Part shown: piece by piece, positions 1 to 10,800 of the stretch
How positions within the stretch are numbered: the first letter of the stretch is position 1
Layout of the letters: each line of letters starts with the position of its first letter
NCBI GenBank assembly: GCA_024225275.1
Contig: JAAEMS010000250.1
Location: 1-61,921 of the forward strand
Length of the DNA: 61,921 bases
Direction of reading: 5' to 3'
DNA from: Actinomycetes bacterium
GTDB lineage: Bacteria > Actinomycetota > Acidimicrobiia > Acidimicrobiales > JAAEMS01
The notes under the pieces: model-generated
What the model saw: the letters and a program-made list of their open reading frames with translations, nothing else
Databases searched by the model: none
What the model was told of the DNA's origin: nothing
Made by a program: the position numbers and the translations under genes

Positions 1-153
1 GACGGTGGCATCGAGGTTGATGACGCTCCCGGGCGGGGCGTCGTCGACGATGTCCTGAAGGGGCACGCCTTCCCCTACGTCCGCCGCCTCCGCTGCGGGC
101 GCGACGAAACACATCAGGCCGACGACAAGCATCGGCAGCCACAGCCGCGTCAC
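1..153 (-). CDS. nosD: NosD-type periplasmic copper-processing protein, N-terminal part (cut by window edge)
   Basis: The first 51 codons of a minus-strand gene read from GTG at 153. They encode a Sec signal peptide (Arg-Leu near the N-terminus, hydrophobic core, then Ala-rich cleavage region around residue 24) followed by 'PLQDIVDDAPPGS', the usual start of the NosD/CASH beta-helix family, where the first strand begins 'LQ.AID.APPGS'. NosD takes part in copper-site assembly of nitrous oxide reductase outside the membrane. The GTG overlaps the TGA of the upstream nosB-like gene (GTGA), which fixes the start and indicates translational coupling. The assignment rests on the short N-terminus plus the nosZ context; the rest lies outside the window. 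Confidence 0.72.
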   Translation of the reverse strand, partial: MTRLWLPMLVVGLMCFVAPAAEAADVGEGVPLQDIVDDAPPGSVINLDATV

Positions 154-809
154 GCAGCTCCCGCCCCCTCCGCCGGCTTGTATGCCTTGCGGTGGAACCA
201 GAGCCCTGCGCCAACTAGACCGACTGCCGCCAGGGATAGTACGAAGCCCACACCGGGCATCGCCGTGGTATCGAACTGGGCGATCTCCCCCGGCCCGAAC
301 AGAGGTGGCGTGAACTCTCCGACGGCACCCGACAAGGGTGCCCTGGGGTCGAGGCTGTGACCGTACTTCCACAGCCAGTACTGGAGGTCGGCGAGAAAGA
401 AGAGCGGGAAGACCAGGGCCGGTGCGACGAGGAACACAACCTTCCTCGTATGGATGAGCAACCCCGCCAACAAGAGCCCCGCAAGCACGAGGATGCCGGC
501 GATCGACACCGACCGTTCCAGCACCGCACCGTCCTCGAAGGACGGGAGGCCGACATAGTGGTTGAGTCCCTCGAGCTCCTGTACGTCGCCCTCGAGACGG
601 TTCACGTAGGCGGTGACCCGAAGTCCATTGGGAAACTGAGGCGCTACGAGCTTCAGCTGCCAGTAGGGGAAGAGGATGGAGACCGCCAGAACCATGGCCG
701 CTGTGGTGAACAGCGCCTTCGCACGTCTCTCGGCTTGTTCCCTGATCGACTCGGCCTTGTCAGGGCCGGGCTGATCGTGCTGCTCACCGCTATGCACAGC
801 GGTCTCCAT
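150..809 (-). CDS. nosB: NosB-like integral membrane protein of the clade II nos cluster
   Basis: A 219-aa protein with a charged cytoplasmic N-terminus (about 30 residues) and roughly four membrane helices (near residues 34-50, 102-120, 126-145, 186-205). A loop between the first two helices probably faces outside. Clade II nosZ clusters typically have a membrane protein of this kind, called NosB, directly behind nosZ; its biochemical role is unproven. ATG at 809 is preceded by AGGAG and GAAGG. It starts 33 bp after the nosZ stop and overlaps nosD by 4 bp. The family call is from position, size and topology rather than a sequence motif. The short spacer holds a tandem duplication of a 13-base unit (about 825-850). 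Confidence 0.6.
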   Translation of the reverse strand: METAVHSGEQHDQPGPDKAESIREQAERRAKALFTTAAMVLAVSILFPYWQLKLVAPQFPNGLRVTAYVNRLEGDVQELEGLNHYVGLPSFEDGAVLERSVSIAGILVLAGLLLAGLLIHTRKVVFLVAPALVFPLFFLADLQYWLWKYGHSLDPRAPLSGAVGEFTPPLFGPGEIAQFDTTAMPGVGFVLSLAAVGLVGAGLWFHRKAYKPAEGAGAA

Positions 810-842
810 CCTTCTTCGTCTCCTCTTGCTCAGCCGTCTTGC

Positions 843-2858
843 TCAGCCGTCTTGCGGTTCGACCAACATGTAGCCAACCATCTCGAGGTGCAGCGCCGAG
901 CAGAACTCGGAGCAGTAGTAGCTGAACACACCGCTGTCGACTGCGTCGAACTCGACCGTGGCCGTCTCACCCGGCTCCAAGCTCAAGTTGATGTTGTAGC
1001 CGGGCAAGCTGAACCCGTGCGTCGCGTCGAGCGACTGCTCGATGTTCGTCAGGTTCCAGGTGACATGGTCACCCTCCTTGATCTCCACCCGCTCAGGGGT
1101 GAAGTGGCTTCGCACCAACGTCATGTCGATGGTGACATTGTTGCCGTCACGGGTCACTCCCTCTTCACCCACCTTGGGTGCGTCGGGATCGACCTCCATC
1201 TTCCCCGGATCGAAGCCGACCTCGGGATAGATCTCCCACGGATCAAGCTTGTCGGCCTTGATGATCTGGGCGTAATGGGGCTCACCGATGCCGATCGGCA
1301 TGTCGTACAGGAGCTGCATGTCCGGGCCCTCCTCGCTGATGTCGATCAGCTGGAAGTTCTGCGGCAGAAGCGGGCCCACCTTGGCAAACCGCTCGCTCGA
1401 CCACTTGTTCAGGGCCACGAGGTAGCCGCCGTCAGGGCTGACGGTGTCGCCCTCGGCTGCCGCCAGGTGACCGATGTTGTAGTGGACCTCGATGGTGCCT
1501 TCGAGCTTCCAGCCGTCGTCACGGTACGGCCCGCCCAGGCTCCACCGGGCCACTGCCGAGTCGAGGAACAGGCTGGTGTAGGCGTAGCCGTTGTCGTCGA
1601 ACTGGGTGTGGAGGGGGCCAAGGCCAACCTCGACCTGAGCCTCGACCACATCGTCGAAGGCCAGAACCGGCACTCCGAATTCGTCGGTATCGAAGCCACC
1701 GGCTTCGATCGCGGCCATCACCTTCTCGAACGAGTAGATCGTGACATGGGGATCGAGTTTGCCGGAGACGACCATGTACTCACCACCGGGTGTGACGTCG
1801 ACACCGTGGGGGCTCTTGGGCTCCGGGAGGAAGTAGAGCAGTTCCTCTTGGATCGAGGTGTCCAGTGGGATCACCGGGAAGCCGTTGATGTCGGTGGTGC
1901 CCCCGTTCGCCGCGACCTCGGCCGCGGCCTCGAGGTTGATGACGTGCATGTAGTCGTTCTCACCGGCGCTCGCGCCCGCTTCGAACACCTCGGTGTTGTC
2001 GGGGTCGTCGGGATCGAGGCCAGTGGCCATCTCGACGTTGAACGAGTTGCAGAAGATCCAACCCTCCGACACCAGCTTGCCGGCGTCGCACAGGTCCTGC
2101 CAGTAGGGCGGCAGCTCCATCGCGAAGGACGCATCGGGGTCGATGCGCCCGGCCTCACGGTCGAACTTCCACACGGTCACCATGCCCCGGTAGTCCGACT
2201 CGTAGGAGTCCAGATCGGCGTACTCGCCCCCGAGCGGGGCTCCATACTGACCGCCCTCGATCACCCACTCGCTGTCCGGGGTGACAAAGGAGCCACCATG
2301 GTCGTTCACGGCGATCGGGTTCTTCACGATCTGCTTCGTCTCGAAGTCACGCAGGTCGATGGTGGCGATGCGAGCGTTCGCCTTGTCGTTGATGAAGAGG
2401 AACTCACCGTCATAGTCGCCGCCCGTCTCGGACAGCGCCGGGTGGTGGGTGTCCCCCCAGGTCAGTTCTTCCTCGAGGCCTTCGGAGCCTTCGGCGAAGA
2501 TCTCCTTCTGACCCACCTCGCCGTAGCCCCAGCCCTGCCAGGGCTCGGGGGTGAAGACGCCGATCACGCGCAACAGCCGCATCGACGGCATGCCGATCAC
2601 CAGCACCTGACCGCCGTGGCCGCCCGAGGCGAACATCATGTAGTCGTCATGGGTTCCCGACGGCTGGTAGGTCTTCAGAGCCGCGGTCACGTCATCCGCA
2701 CTGAATCCGCGAGCTTCGATGATCTCGTCGCTCCCCGCGCTGCCATTGGCCGACGAATCCGAATCGTCGCTATCACTACTACACGCTGCGGCTAGTAAGG
2801 CAATTATTCCAATGATGGCCACGACGGCCCTCTGCCGGGCCGTGAATCTAGATCGCAT
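843..2858 (-). CDS. nosZ: Nitrous-oxide reductase, clade II (Sec/lipoprotein type)
   Basis: A 671-aa enzyme reducing N2O to N2 outside the cytoplasmic membrane. ATG at 2858 is chosen because AGGAGGAGG stands just upstream; a longer frame to 3056 lacks such a site. Residues 1-25 form a Sec signal with a lipobox (LAAAC, Cys26), not a twin-arginine signal, so the protein should be lipid anchored. The seven-bladed propeller carrying CuZ follows ('ASGGHGGQ', 'AVNDHGG', 'SPHGVD', 'DPHVT', 'GPLHTQ', 'NIGHLAA' contain candidate His ligands). The C-terminal cupredoxin domain ends in the CuA motif C-SEF-C-SAL-H-LE-M (C649, C653, H657, M660). Sec export, length and the neighbouring nosB-like gene place it in clade II. 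It leads the nos operon; no clear FNR-type site was seen in the 246-bp upstream gap. Confidence 0.95.
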   Translation of the reverse strand: MRSRFTARQRAVVAIIGIIALLAAACSSDSDDSDSSANGSAGSDEIIEARGFSADDVTAALKTYQPSGTHDDYMMFASGGHGGQVLVIGMPSMRLLRVIGVFTPEPWQGWGYGEVGQKEIFAEGSEGLEEELTWGDTHHPALSETGGDYDGEFLFINDKANARIATIDLRDFETKQIVKNPIAVNDHGGSFVTPDSEWVIEGGQYGAPLGGEYADLDSYESDYRGMVTVWKFDREAGRIDPDASFAMELPPYWQDLCDAGKLVSEGWIFCNSFNVEMATGLDPDDPDNTEVFEAGASAGENDYMHVINLEAAAEVAANGGTTDINGFPVIPLDTSIQEELLYFLPEPKSPHGVDVTPGGEYMVVSGKLDPHVTIYSFEKVMAAIEAGGFDTDEFGVPVLAFDDVVEAQVEVGLGPLHTQFDDNGYAYTSLFLDSAVARWSLGGPYRDDGWKLEGTIEVHYNIGHLAAAEGDTVSPDGGYLVALNKWSSERFAKVGPLLPQNFQLIDISEEGPDMQLLYDMPIGIGEPHYAQIIKADKLDPWEIYPEVGFDPGKMEVDPDAPKVGEEGVTRDGNNVTIDMTLVRSHFTPERVEIKEGDHVTWNLTNIEQSLDATHGFSLPGYNINLSLEPGETATVEFDAVDSGVFSYYCSEFCSALHLEMVGYMLVEPQDG

Positions 2859-3104
2859 GACAACCTCCTCCTGAGGGGGGACGCCAAATCGCCCCGTTGC
2901 TGGACTCAAGGTCCTCCAGCCGGGCCACAATGGACAGGGACTTAGTACCCCTTTTCTCGCAACCACAGAGAGGGATAGGACCCATCGGTGCCAACGATGC
3001 TGACTCAGAATCGGCAGAGGGACGAGGATCCAGGTTGCCCCCCTGACCTTGATCACCCGAACACAGGAGAGCTCTCGATACTGAGAGCGTGTCGGCCAGC
3101 GGGG

Positions 3105-4703
3105 TCACACCCGTTTGGCTTCGCCGAGCACGGCCAGGCGGTGGCGTACAACCTTGCCGGTCGTGGTCATCGGGAGTGAGTCGACGACTCGCACCTCGCG
3201 GGGCACCTTGAAACTCTGGAGCTCGCGCCCCGCGGCCTCGAGGAGATCGTCAACATCGATGGCGACCCCCGGGACGGGCACAACGAACGCCACCACTCTC
3301 TGCCCGTAGTCCTCGTCGTCGACACCCACGACGGCTGCCATCTCGACGTCTGGATGGTGCTCGAGCACCTCTTCGACCCGCGACGGGAACACGTTCTCAC
3401 CGCCGGTGACGATCATGTCGTTGACCCGACCCTCGACGTGGAGCAGGCCGTCCTGGTCGAGCCATCCGAGGTCGCCGGTGGCCATGAGGGTGCCGGTGCG
3501 CTCCCGGTCGGTGCCATCGGTGTACCCCGAGAACTGCATACTGCTGGCCAGGTGAACCCGACCGAGGGTGCCGGCCGGAACCGGCATCCCTTCGGGGTCG
3601 AGGATGCCGACGGTGACCCCGCGGGGAGCTCGACCGACAGTGCCCGGAGCCCGGCGGAGCTCATGGGGCGTGGCGATGGTACCGATGGCCGTCTCGGTGC
3701 TGCCGTAGAAGTTGTAGAGGCGGTCACCGAAGCGGTTCATCCAGTTGATGGCCAGCTCACCCGCCAACACATTCCCGCTGCTGAGCACGAGTCGGGGACG
3801 CCGCATGGGCGGATGGTCAGCGGCGCCTCGCAGGAGGCGACGGAGCATGAGTGGCACCACAGCCAGCACATCGATGCGTTGCTCACGCAGGAGGGTCAGG
3901 GTCTCATCGACGTCGAAGCGGGGCCGGAGGTGGAGCGTCGACCCGGTGGCGAGGGCAACTGTGGCCTGGCTGAGCCCCCAGGCGTGGAACAGGGGCGGCC
4001 CCACGAAGTACTGGTCACCCATGCGATAGGGCACGTGGGCGAACATTCCGAGCGAATCGAATCCGGGAGCCTTGTTCTCGCGGCGGGCACCCTTGGGCGG
4101 ACCGGTCGTACCGGAGGTCAACAGCACGAGCCGGGACCGGCGGGTCGGCGACGGACAGCGACCCTGATGGCTGGCGACTTCAGCGAGCGAGCCCGGGCCC
4201 TCGCCGTCGGCGGCGACGACCTCGATGTCGAGATCGGCGGCTTCGACGACATCGCGGAACTCATGGTCCACCACGAGTGTGGTGATGCCCTCGCGCTCGA
4301 CCACCTCGGCCAGCTTCGGGCCGGGGAGGGCGGTGCTGAGCAGGACCAGGTCGGCACCGGCCCGCTCGGCCCCGACCTGGGCGCTGAGGAACCACCGATG
4401 GTTCCGACAGAGGATGCCGACCGCGCCCTCGCCCCCAGCTTCCTGGAAGTAGCAGCCAAGCGCCGAAGCCTGGCGATCGAGCTCGGAGTAGGTGATCTCG
4501 CCGGTCGCATCGGAGATGGCGACCCGCTTCGGGTAACGCATGGCGCTCCCGGCCACCATGGCGGCGACACCGGCCCCCCACCGGGCGACGGCAACGGCCC
4601 GGGCGGTATTCAGGAAGGGGTCGAGGCCGCCGAGGCGAACCGCGATGTCGGCGGTTCGGGTCACTTCACCGAAGAAGGAGTCACCAAGATCGCGGGGCCG
4701 CAT
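3105..4703 (-). CDS. Acyl-CoA synthetase / AMP-dependent CoA ligase
   Basis: A 532-aa ANL-superfamily adenylating enzyme that activates a carboxylic acid to its acyl-CoA. Visible signatures: the phosphate loop 'TSGTTGPPKG' (about 196-205), 'YNFYGSTETAIG' (A5 region), 'TGDLGWLDQDGLLHVEGR' (A7/A8 hinge), 'VTGGENVFPSRVEE' and the C-terminal 'TTTGKVVRH' with the catalytic lysine. The N-terminal 50 residues are longer than in minimal ligases, as in fatty-acyl ligases of actinobacteria. The start overlaps the stop of the XRE gene (TGATG), so the two are coupled. Substrate cannot be read from sequence; the phasin-like neighbour hints at fatty or hydroxy acids. Confidence 0.88.
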   Translation of the reverse strand: MRPRDLGDSFFGEVTRTADIAVRLGGLDPFLNTARAVAVARWGAGVAAMVAGSAMRYPKRVAISDATGEITYSELDRQASALGCYFQEAGGEGAVGILCRNHRWFLSAQVGAERAGADLVLLSTALPGPKLAEVVEREGITTLVVDHEFRDVVEAADLDIEVVAADGEGPGSLAEVASHQGRCPSPTRRSRLVLLTSGTTGPPKGARRENKAPGFDSLGMFAHVPYRMGDQYFVGPPLFHAWGLSQATVALATGSTLHLRPRFDVDETLTLLREQRIDVLAVVPLMLRRLLRGAADHPPMRRPRLVLSSGNVLAGELAINWMNRFGDRLYNFYGSTETAIGTIATPHELRRAPGTVGRAPRGVTVGILDPEGMPVPAGTLGRVHLASSMQFSGYTDGTDRERTGTLMATGDLGWLDQDGLLHVEGRVNDMIVTGGENVFPSRVEEVLEHHPDVEMAAVVGVDDEDYGQRVVAFVVPVPGVAIDVDDLLEAAGRELQSFKVPREVRVVDSLPMTTTGKVVRHRLAVLGEAKRV

Positions 4704-5089
4704 CAGACGTTGGCGGTCGCGCCGCGGAAGTTCCGGTACACGCCGAGCAGGGCAACCTTCTGCTCATCGGTGAGGTGGGTGTCGGAGTGGATGGCCTCGA
4801 CGACCGTGGCGGTACTGCCGTCGGCGTCGTCGTCCAGGAGGCCGGCGTAGGAAAGCAGGGTCTCGGCCCTCACGTTGAGGGCGCCGGCGAGGGCTTTGAT
4901 TACTCGCACCGAGGGTTCGTGTAGGCCCCGCTCGAGCTGACTGACGTAGGGGTCCGAGAGATGGGTGAGCTGAGCCAGCTGACGCTGACTCAGCTCCATC
5001 ATCTTGCGCTGGGCCTTGATGAACTGGCCCAGCTGTTCGAGGCCGGGGTACTTCGCAGTCGAGCCGGAGCTCCCCGACGAACCACTCAC
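4703..5089 (-). CDS. XRE-family helix-turn-helix regulator
   Basis: A 128-aa DNA-binding protein. A canonical XRE HTH spans about residues 20-75: 'LGQFIKAQRKMMELSQRQLA' followed by 'LSDPYVSQLERGLHEPS' (recognition helix). A short acidic stretch and a C-terminal helix follow, so it is not a bare antitoxin. It overlaps both neighbours (ATGA with the phasin-like gene upstream, TGATG with the CoA ligase downstream), forming a three-gene coupled unit. By analogy with phasin/regulator pairs of storage-lipid genes it may autoregulate this operon; that role is inferred. Confidence 0.85.
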   Translation of the reverse strand: MSGSSGSSGSTAKYPGLEQLGQFIKAQRKMMELSQRQLAQLTHLSDPYVSQLERGLHEPSVRVIKALAGALNVRAETLLSYAGLLDDDADGSTATVVEAIHSDTHLTDEQKVALLGVYRNFRGATANV

Positions 5090-5385
5090 TTCTTGTCGGC
5101 AGCCTTGGCCTCTGGGGCTGTGTCCTCGGCCCGGTCCCAGATGCCGGTCATGCGGGCGGCGAAGTCGCGGTTGGCCTCGTGCATCTCGTTCATGAAGTCG
5201 AAGTAGCTGTCGACGACATCGGAGGGCTTGGGGAGGTAGTCGGCGAAGGGGGAGGCGAAGCTCGGCACGGCGCTGAGCACGCTGTCGGCGATGCGCTCGT
5301 TGAACGAGATGACCTGTTCCTGCACGGTCTTCATCTGATCGATCGAACGGGTCTGGGCTTCCTTGACGCTGTCCATGACGGCCAT
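5086..5385 (-). CDS. Phasin-like granule or lipid-associated small protein
   Basis: A 99-aa, strongly helical, amphipathic protein. ATG at 5385 is chosen because GGAG lies 8 bases upstream; a TTG four codons earlier overlaps that ribosome site. The pattern 'DSVKEAQTRSIDQMKTVQEQV' and 'SYFDFMNEMHEANRDFAARM' resembles actinobacterial phasin-like proteins that coat storage granules, and the tail is charged and Ala/Lys rich. No enzyme motif is present. It is the first gene of the coupled unit with the XRE regulator and acyl-CoA ligase. The alternative is an uncharacterised helical protein. Confidence 0.6.
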   Translation of the reverse strand: MAVMDSVKEAQTRSIDQMKTVQEQVISFNERIADSVLSAVPSFASPFADYLPKPSDVVDSYFDFMNEMHEANRDFAARMTGIWDRAEDTAPEAKAADKK

Positions 5386-5445
5386 TGTGGTCTCCAAGTG
5401 AGGGGGGGGTTGAGCCCGGGTGATCCCGAGGGCTTGCTAAGTAGA

Positions 5446-5769
5446 CTACGCAGACTCACAGTGAATGACAAGCATGACTGACGAACTCCACCAGTGACTT
5501 GGGTCACCCAGGGCCTCGCCGGCGGTCTCGAAGGTGAACACCTCCATCGGGCCGTGGCCATCGGAGCGGCCGGTGGCCGAGTAGGCCACTACACCGTCGC
5601 TGCCCACCGTGAGGTAGTCGACACCGGAGACGGGGCGTTCCCCCTCCCAGAGCGACGATGTCGCGGTACCCGAGAAGGGGACGTTCAGCCGCACACCGCG
5701 AGCGGTCTTGCCGATCGAGTTGAACTCGAGGGTGAAGTCGACGGACATGAGTGGTTCGAGGGAAGGCAT
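5446..5769 (-). CDS. DUF3237-family protein, shortened C-terminus
   Basis: A 107-aa protein starting at ATG 5769 (CGGAG 8 bases upstream). It has the DUF3237 beta-barrel pattern: '[20 protein letters not shown]', '[10 protein letters not shown]', '[15 protein letters not shown]' and a following strand region. Family members are usually about 150 aa; here the last barrel strands are missing and the reading ends in 'HCESA' soon after '[10 protein letters not shown]', so a 3' truncation or frameshift is likely. Function of the family is unknown. It is divergent from ilvD with a 79-bp shared upstream gap. Confidence 0.6.
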   Translation of the reverse strand: MPSLEPLMSVDFTLEFNSIGKTARGVRLNVPFSGTATSSLWEGERPVSGVDYLTVGSDGVVAYSATGRSDGHGPMEVFTFETAGEALGDPSHWWSSSVMLVIHCESA

Positions 5770-5848
5770 GGAGGGTCTCCGGAATCGGGTCGGCTGGAAC
5801 GAGAAGAGGCTGGTCGTCGCCATCGCGCGACGCCCTAGGCTGATCGCC

Positions 5849-7699
5849 ATGGCTCAGTACCGATCTGCCACGTCCACCCAGGGTCGCAACATGGCCGGCG
5901 CCCGGTCCCTCTGGCGGGCCACCGGCATGACCGACGAGGACTTCGAGAAGCCCATCGTCGCGGTGGCCAACTCCTTCACCCAGTTCGTTCCTGGCCACGT
6001 CCACCTCAAGGATCTCGGTCAGCTCGTCGCCCGGGAGATCGAGCAGGCGGGCGGTGTGGCCAAGGAGTTCAACACCATCGCCGTGGACGATGGCATCGCC
6101 ATGGGCCACGACGGCATGCTCTACAGCCTCCCCAGCCGTGATCTCATCGCCGACTCGATCGAGTACATGGTCAACGCCCACTGCGCCGACGCAATGGTCT
6201 GCATCAGCAATTGCGACAAGATCACGCCGGGCATGCTCAACGCGGCCATGCGGCTGAACATCCCCGTCATCTTCGTGAGCGGTGGGCCCATGGAAGCCGG
6301 CAAGACCAAGCTGGCCGGCAACGAGGTCAAGCTCGACCTGATCGACGCCATGATCAAGGCCGGCGACACCTCGGTGAGCGACGAGGACCTCCTCGAGATC
6401 GAGCGCTCGGCTTGCCCCACCTGCGGGTCCTGCTCGGGCATGTTCACCGCCAACTCGATGAACTGCCTCACCGAGGCCCTCGGCCTCTCACTGCCCGGCA
6501 ACGGCACCGTCGTCGCCACCCACACCGACCGCGAACAGCTCTTCCTCGAGGCCGGTCGCCGCATCGTCGACATGGCACGCCGCCGCTACGAGAAGGACGA
6601 CGAAACGGTCTTGCCCCGCTCGATCTGCTCGAAGACCGCGTTCGAGAACGCCATGACAGTCGACATCGCCATGGGCGGTTCCACCAACACCGTGCTGCAC
6701 ATCCTGGCCGCGGCCCAAGAAGGTGGGGTCGACTTCACCATGGCCGACATCGACCGCCTCAGCCGGCAGACGCCCAACCTCTGCAAGGTGGCACCCTCAA
6801 CCCAGGAGTACCACATCGAGGATGTGCATCGAGCCGGCGGAATCATGGGCATCATGGGCGAGCTCGACCGGGCCGGCCTGCTCGACACCAGCCTGCCCAC
6901 CGTCCACAGCGAGTCTCTGGCTACCGCCCTCGACGAGTGGGACATCAGGCGCGATCCCAGCGCCGAGGTCGTCGAGTTCTTCCGGGCCGGACCCGCCGGC
7001 ATCCCCACCCAGGAGGCGTTCAGCCAGTCGACCCGCTGGAACGACCTCGATGTCGATCGCGAGGCCGGATGCATCCGGTCGATGGACGCTCCGTACTCCA
7101 CCGAGGGCGGCTTGGCCGTGCTCTACGGCAACATCGCCGAGCGGGGCTGCATCGTGAAGACAGCCGGCGTCGACGAATCGATCTACACGTTCAGTGGGCC
7201 GGTCAAGGTGTTCGAGAGTCAGGACTCGGCCTGTGACGCCATCCTCGACGAATCCAACATCCAGGCCGGCGACATCGTGGTCGTACGCTATGAAGGTCCC
7301 AAGGGAGGGCCCGGAATGCAGGAGATGTTGTACCCGACTTCCTACATCAAGAGCCGCGGCCTGGGAGCCGAGTGTGCCCTGGTCACCGATGGACGTTTCT
7401 CCGGCGGAACCTCGGGCCTGTCGATCGGCCACGCCTCCCCCGAGGCGGCCGAGGGTGGGGCCATCGGCCTCATCGAGAACGGCGACATCATCGACATCGA
7501 CATTCCGAGCCGCACCATCGATGTGCGCCTCTCCGAAGCCGAGATCGCCACTCGACGAGCCGCGATGGAGGCCACGGGGCCCGACGCCTGGAGGCCCGGC
7601 GCCCGCACCCGCCAGGTGTCGGCCGCCCTGAAGGCCTACGCCGCCATGACCACCTCGGCCGACCGCGGCGCCGTGCGCGACGTGAGCCAGCTGGGCTGA
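5849..7699 (+). CDS. ilvD: Dihydroxy-acid dehydratase
   Basis: A 616-aa iron-sulfur lyase converting 2,3-dihydroxy-3-methyl acids to 2-oxo acids in valine and isoleucine synthesis. The start '[20 protein letters not shown]' and the length match the long, E. coli-type IlvD. '[11 protein letters not shown]' (Cys122, Lys124) and '[16 protein letters not shown]' (Cys189, 192, 195) supply cluster and metal ligands, and '[14 protein letters not shown]' near residue 515-530 is the conserved C-terminal motif. An in-frame extension upstream exists but overlaps the divergent gene and lacks homology. It is monocistronic here, convergent with the large oxidoreductase. Confidence 0.96.
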   Translation: MAQYRSATSTQGRNMAGARSLWRATGMTDEDFEKPIVAVANSFTQFVPGHVHLKDLGQLVAREIEQAGGVAKEFNTIAVDDGIAMGHDGMLYSLPSRDLIADSIEYMVNAHCADAMVCISNCDKITPGMLNAAMRLNIPVIFVSGGPMEAGKTKLAGNEVKLDLIDAMIKAGDTSVSDEDLLEIERSACPTCGSCSGMFTANSMNCLTEALGLSLPGNGTVVATHTDREQLFLEAGRRIVDMARRRYEKDDETVLPRSICSKTAFENAMTVDIAMGGSTNTVLHILAAAQEGGVDFTMADIDRLSRQTPNLCKVAPSTQEYHIEDVHRAGGIMGIMGELDRAGLLDTSLPTVHSESLATALDEWDIRRDPSAEVVEFFRAGPAGIPTQEAFSQSTRWNDLDVDREAGCIRSMDAPYSTEGGLAVLYGNIAERGCIVKTAGVDESIYTFSGPVKVFESQDSACDAILDESNIQAGDIVVVRYEGPKGGPGMQEMLYPTSYIKSRGLGAECALVTDGRFSGGTSGLSIGHASPEAAEGGAIGLIENGDIIDIDIPSRTIDVRLSEAEIATRRAAMEATGPDAWRPGARTRQVSAALKAYAAMTTSADRGAVRDVSQLG

Positions 7700-7803
7700 T
7701 CCGCTACGGCGCCAGCCGGCCAACCATGGCGCCCACCAGTTGGTCGAGGTCGAAGTCGTACATCGCCCCCGGTCCAGCAGACCTACCCCCTGCGCCAGGG
7801 CCG

Positions 7804-10800
7804 TCACCCGGACGCGACAAGAGCCTCGAGCTCGCGGTCTCGGGTGGCGGCGGCAAAGGCGAAGCGGTCCTGCTCGCCGTGCTCGCCCGCCGAGAGCGCG
7901 GCCAACACGACCTTCTGGGCGACATAGTCGACGTTGGGTATACCGGCTCGGCTCTGGAGCATGCGCCAGCTGCGGCGGCGCTCCACGCAGAAGAGCACCA
8001 TCTGACGGGACAACACGACGGTCGAGACCTCACCGGCCTCATCCTCGATGTCAGTGGACACCTGCCAGTCGGGGATGAACGACCGATGGCCGGGGTCGAA
8101 GACGTGACGCTCGATGACATCGTCCTGGGTGACCAGGGTGAGCATGTCGTTGAGGTCGACAAGGTTCTCGCCGGGTTCAGCCGGCCTCCAGTGGCGCCGG
8201 AACCGGGCCTCGGTGACGGCCCAGTGGGGTGGCATGTACTGGTAGTGACGGCCGCTGGCCTTCGATGACTTCTGATACCAGTCGCGGTTGACACTCGGGT
8301 TGCCGGCCAGATTGAGCGCGTCCTCGTAGGACTCACCCCTCGACGGGGTGAACACGAACTGGGGCATGCCGCGCGAATCGCGGATTCGGCTGGCCTGTTG
8401 TGTCGACATGTCGTCGGGGACACCGTGTTCGGGCTGACAAGTGGTGAAGCACTGGAAGAACGAGGTTCCCCGATAGCCGAGACCGTCCAGGATCGCCTTG
8501 TAGAACTGGGCCGTGTTGGCCGCCGAGACCTGGGCGACGAAAGGTGACCCGTGGCCACCCAGGAAGCTCTCGGCAACACCCTTCTTCTCGGTCAGCTTGC
8601 CCTGCGAGGCATGACCGAACTGGTTCATGTCACCACCTCCGGGCATGGGGGTGGAGTCCGAGTTCTGGCCCCCGGTGTTCGAGTAGACCTGGGTGTCGAG
8701 CATCAGCATGTTCACATTGGGCCGGTTCTGGAGAACCACCTTGGAGACGTTCTGGTAGCCGATGTCGCCCATCCCCCCGTCTCCGCCGATGGCCCACACC
8801 TTGGGCAGCTCGCGGATCTCGGCGGCTGTCATCTCGACGTCGGTCATGTGGACCAACATGTCGTAGTGGTCCGGGGTCATGACGTCGGTCTCGCCATCGA
8901 GCAGAAGATCGCACAGCCGCTCGGGGATCACCGAGCGCCGGGAGTGGGTGAGGATGAAGCCCTCGCCCAACAGCCACGACACCGTGACCCCGTCCTGGAA
9001 CAGGGAGTTCATCCACGGGTACGGGTGGGGGTTGTTCACCGGCGTCGAGCCGTACACGCTGTTACAGCCCGTGTGGGCACCCATGGCCATGACCGACATG
9101 CCGCTGGCCGTCATCCCGTCGACCGCCTGGAGGTCGCGGTGATTGAAGGCGTCACGTCGCATCACCTCGCCGATGGCATCGACGATCTCGGCGTTGGTGA
9201 TCTTGCCGTGAGCGGCGATGCGAGCCCGCGTGTCTTCGGGCTCATCCCCACCCAACCCCATCAGCATGTGGGCGACGGCCTGTCGGAACAGATGATGCTG
9301 GTCCGGATCGGCCTCGGCCAGCGCGACCAGGTGATCCTCGCCCTCGACCATCAACCTCGCGGCCTTGGCCGTCAAACGGTCGGCCTTGGCGTGAAACAGG
9401 GGCCGCATGTACGACTCGGTGAGCGACGCCACCGCGTGCAGGACCGTCTTCTCTCCACAGCCGGCACAGGCCCCATCGCCGCTGACCAGTGCCTCGTACT
9501 GGCTCCTCAGCATCAGGTGGTTCTTGAGCTGACCAACCTGGGACTCCTCGGGATGATCGGGATCGAACCGGCCCAGGAACTGGACCGGTGTGTCGGCCAG
9601 CATCCTCAGGAAGTTGGTGCCGCTGAGATGGTCGGCGTTGAGCTCGGCCGTCTCGTCGGCCATGGTCAGCGCCTCGCGCTCACCACACTCGACGACGCAC
9701 TCACCACAGCCCTTGCAGAGATCAGACACCATGATCGAGAACAACCCGCCGGTGCCCGGCTCCTTCCGCTCGAGGGTACGGAAGACCGAAGGGGTCTTGT
9801 AGTAGGCGAAGGGAACCCGGCGAAACAGCTCCATGAACTGGCCGCGGGCCCGGTCGCTGATCTCGATCTGGTCAGTCGCCTGCCGCAGAAGATCGGCGAA
9901 AGGCCGGGCCGACTTCTCGGCAATCGCCTCGGTCATCAGGGACCGCACCGCGGTCTCGATCGACGGGATGGCTTCGAGCACGGCCTGGCGATCGTCGAGA
10001 TCGGCCACATAGGCGTTCGTGGCGGTCACCAGGATGGTGTTGATGTCCTGGGCCGTGTTGGGCAGAGCGGTGTCGGGGCACGCGGTGATGCAGTCCATGC
10101 ACAAGGTGCAGTTCTCGGCTATCCACACCGGTGCCTGGCGCCGAGACCCGTACTTGCTCGCGGTGGCACCGGTGGCGGCCGGCATCATGCCCACCGAGGC
10201 GAGGGCCGACGAGGGCTGGTCGTAGCCCAGACCGGCCCGGAACTCGGCGTCGAAGGTGGCCGTGCGGGCCAGCGGCATCCGCACGGGCTGCTCGACCGGT
10301 ACGCCGGCGGACGGAACCGGTCCGCACGTCGCGCACGCCTCGAGGGCGGGCAGCCGCATGGTGGAACGATCGGGGGCGTCGATGGGGCCGTGGGGAATGG
10401 GCTGGACCCGGGAGAAGCCTGAGTGCATGACCGTCATGTTCGAGTCGACGACCCCATCGCCGAAGCGCCCGAACTTCTTGACGTACTGGTCCTTCACCAG
10501 CTCCTCGAACCGCTCAGCTGAGATCCCGTACTCCTCGAGGAGGCCCGACACCGCGAAGAAGGCGCCGAGGAAGGCGTTGCCCTGCATGCGCAGCTGGAGG
10601 TCTTCGCGAGATGAGGCCTGCCGGGCGATGTCGAAGCCCGGTAGCGAATACACCTTGATCTCGTGCTCGATGATCCTGCGCCGGGCGGCTGGCGGGATGC
10701 GCTGCCAGACGGCCGCGGGCCCCTCGTCGGATTCGATGACAAAGGTCCCGCCACGGCTGATGCCCTCCAGCGGGTCCGTGTGGGTGAACGCCTTCGGGTC

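Noticed and set aside
357..2795. Long plus-strand frame (812 codons) opposite nosZ
   Set aside because: Antisense shadow of nosZ caused by high GC; no start signal and no recognisable protein features, while the minus strand has full NosZ motifs.
8551..10422. Long plus-strand frame opposite the oxidoreductase (also 11680-13368)
   Set aside because: His/Gly/Val-rich shadow of the opposite strand's codon bias; the minus strand encodes clear PFOR and PurM-like motifs.
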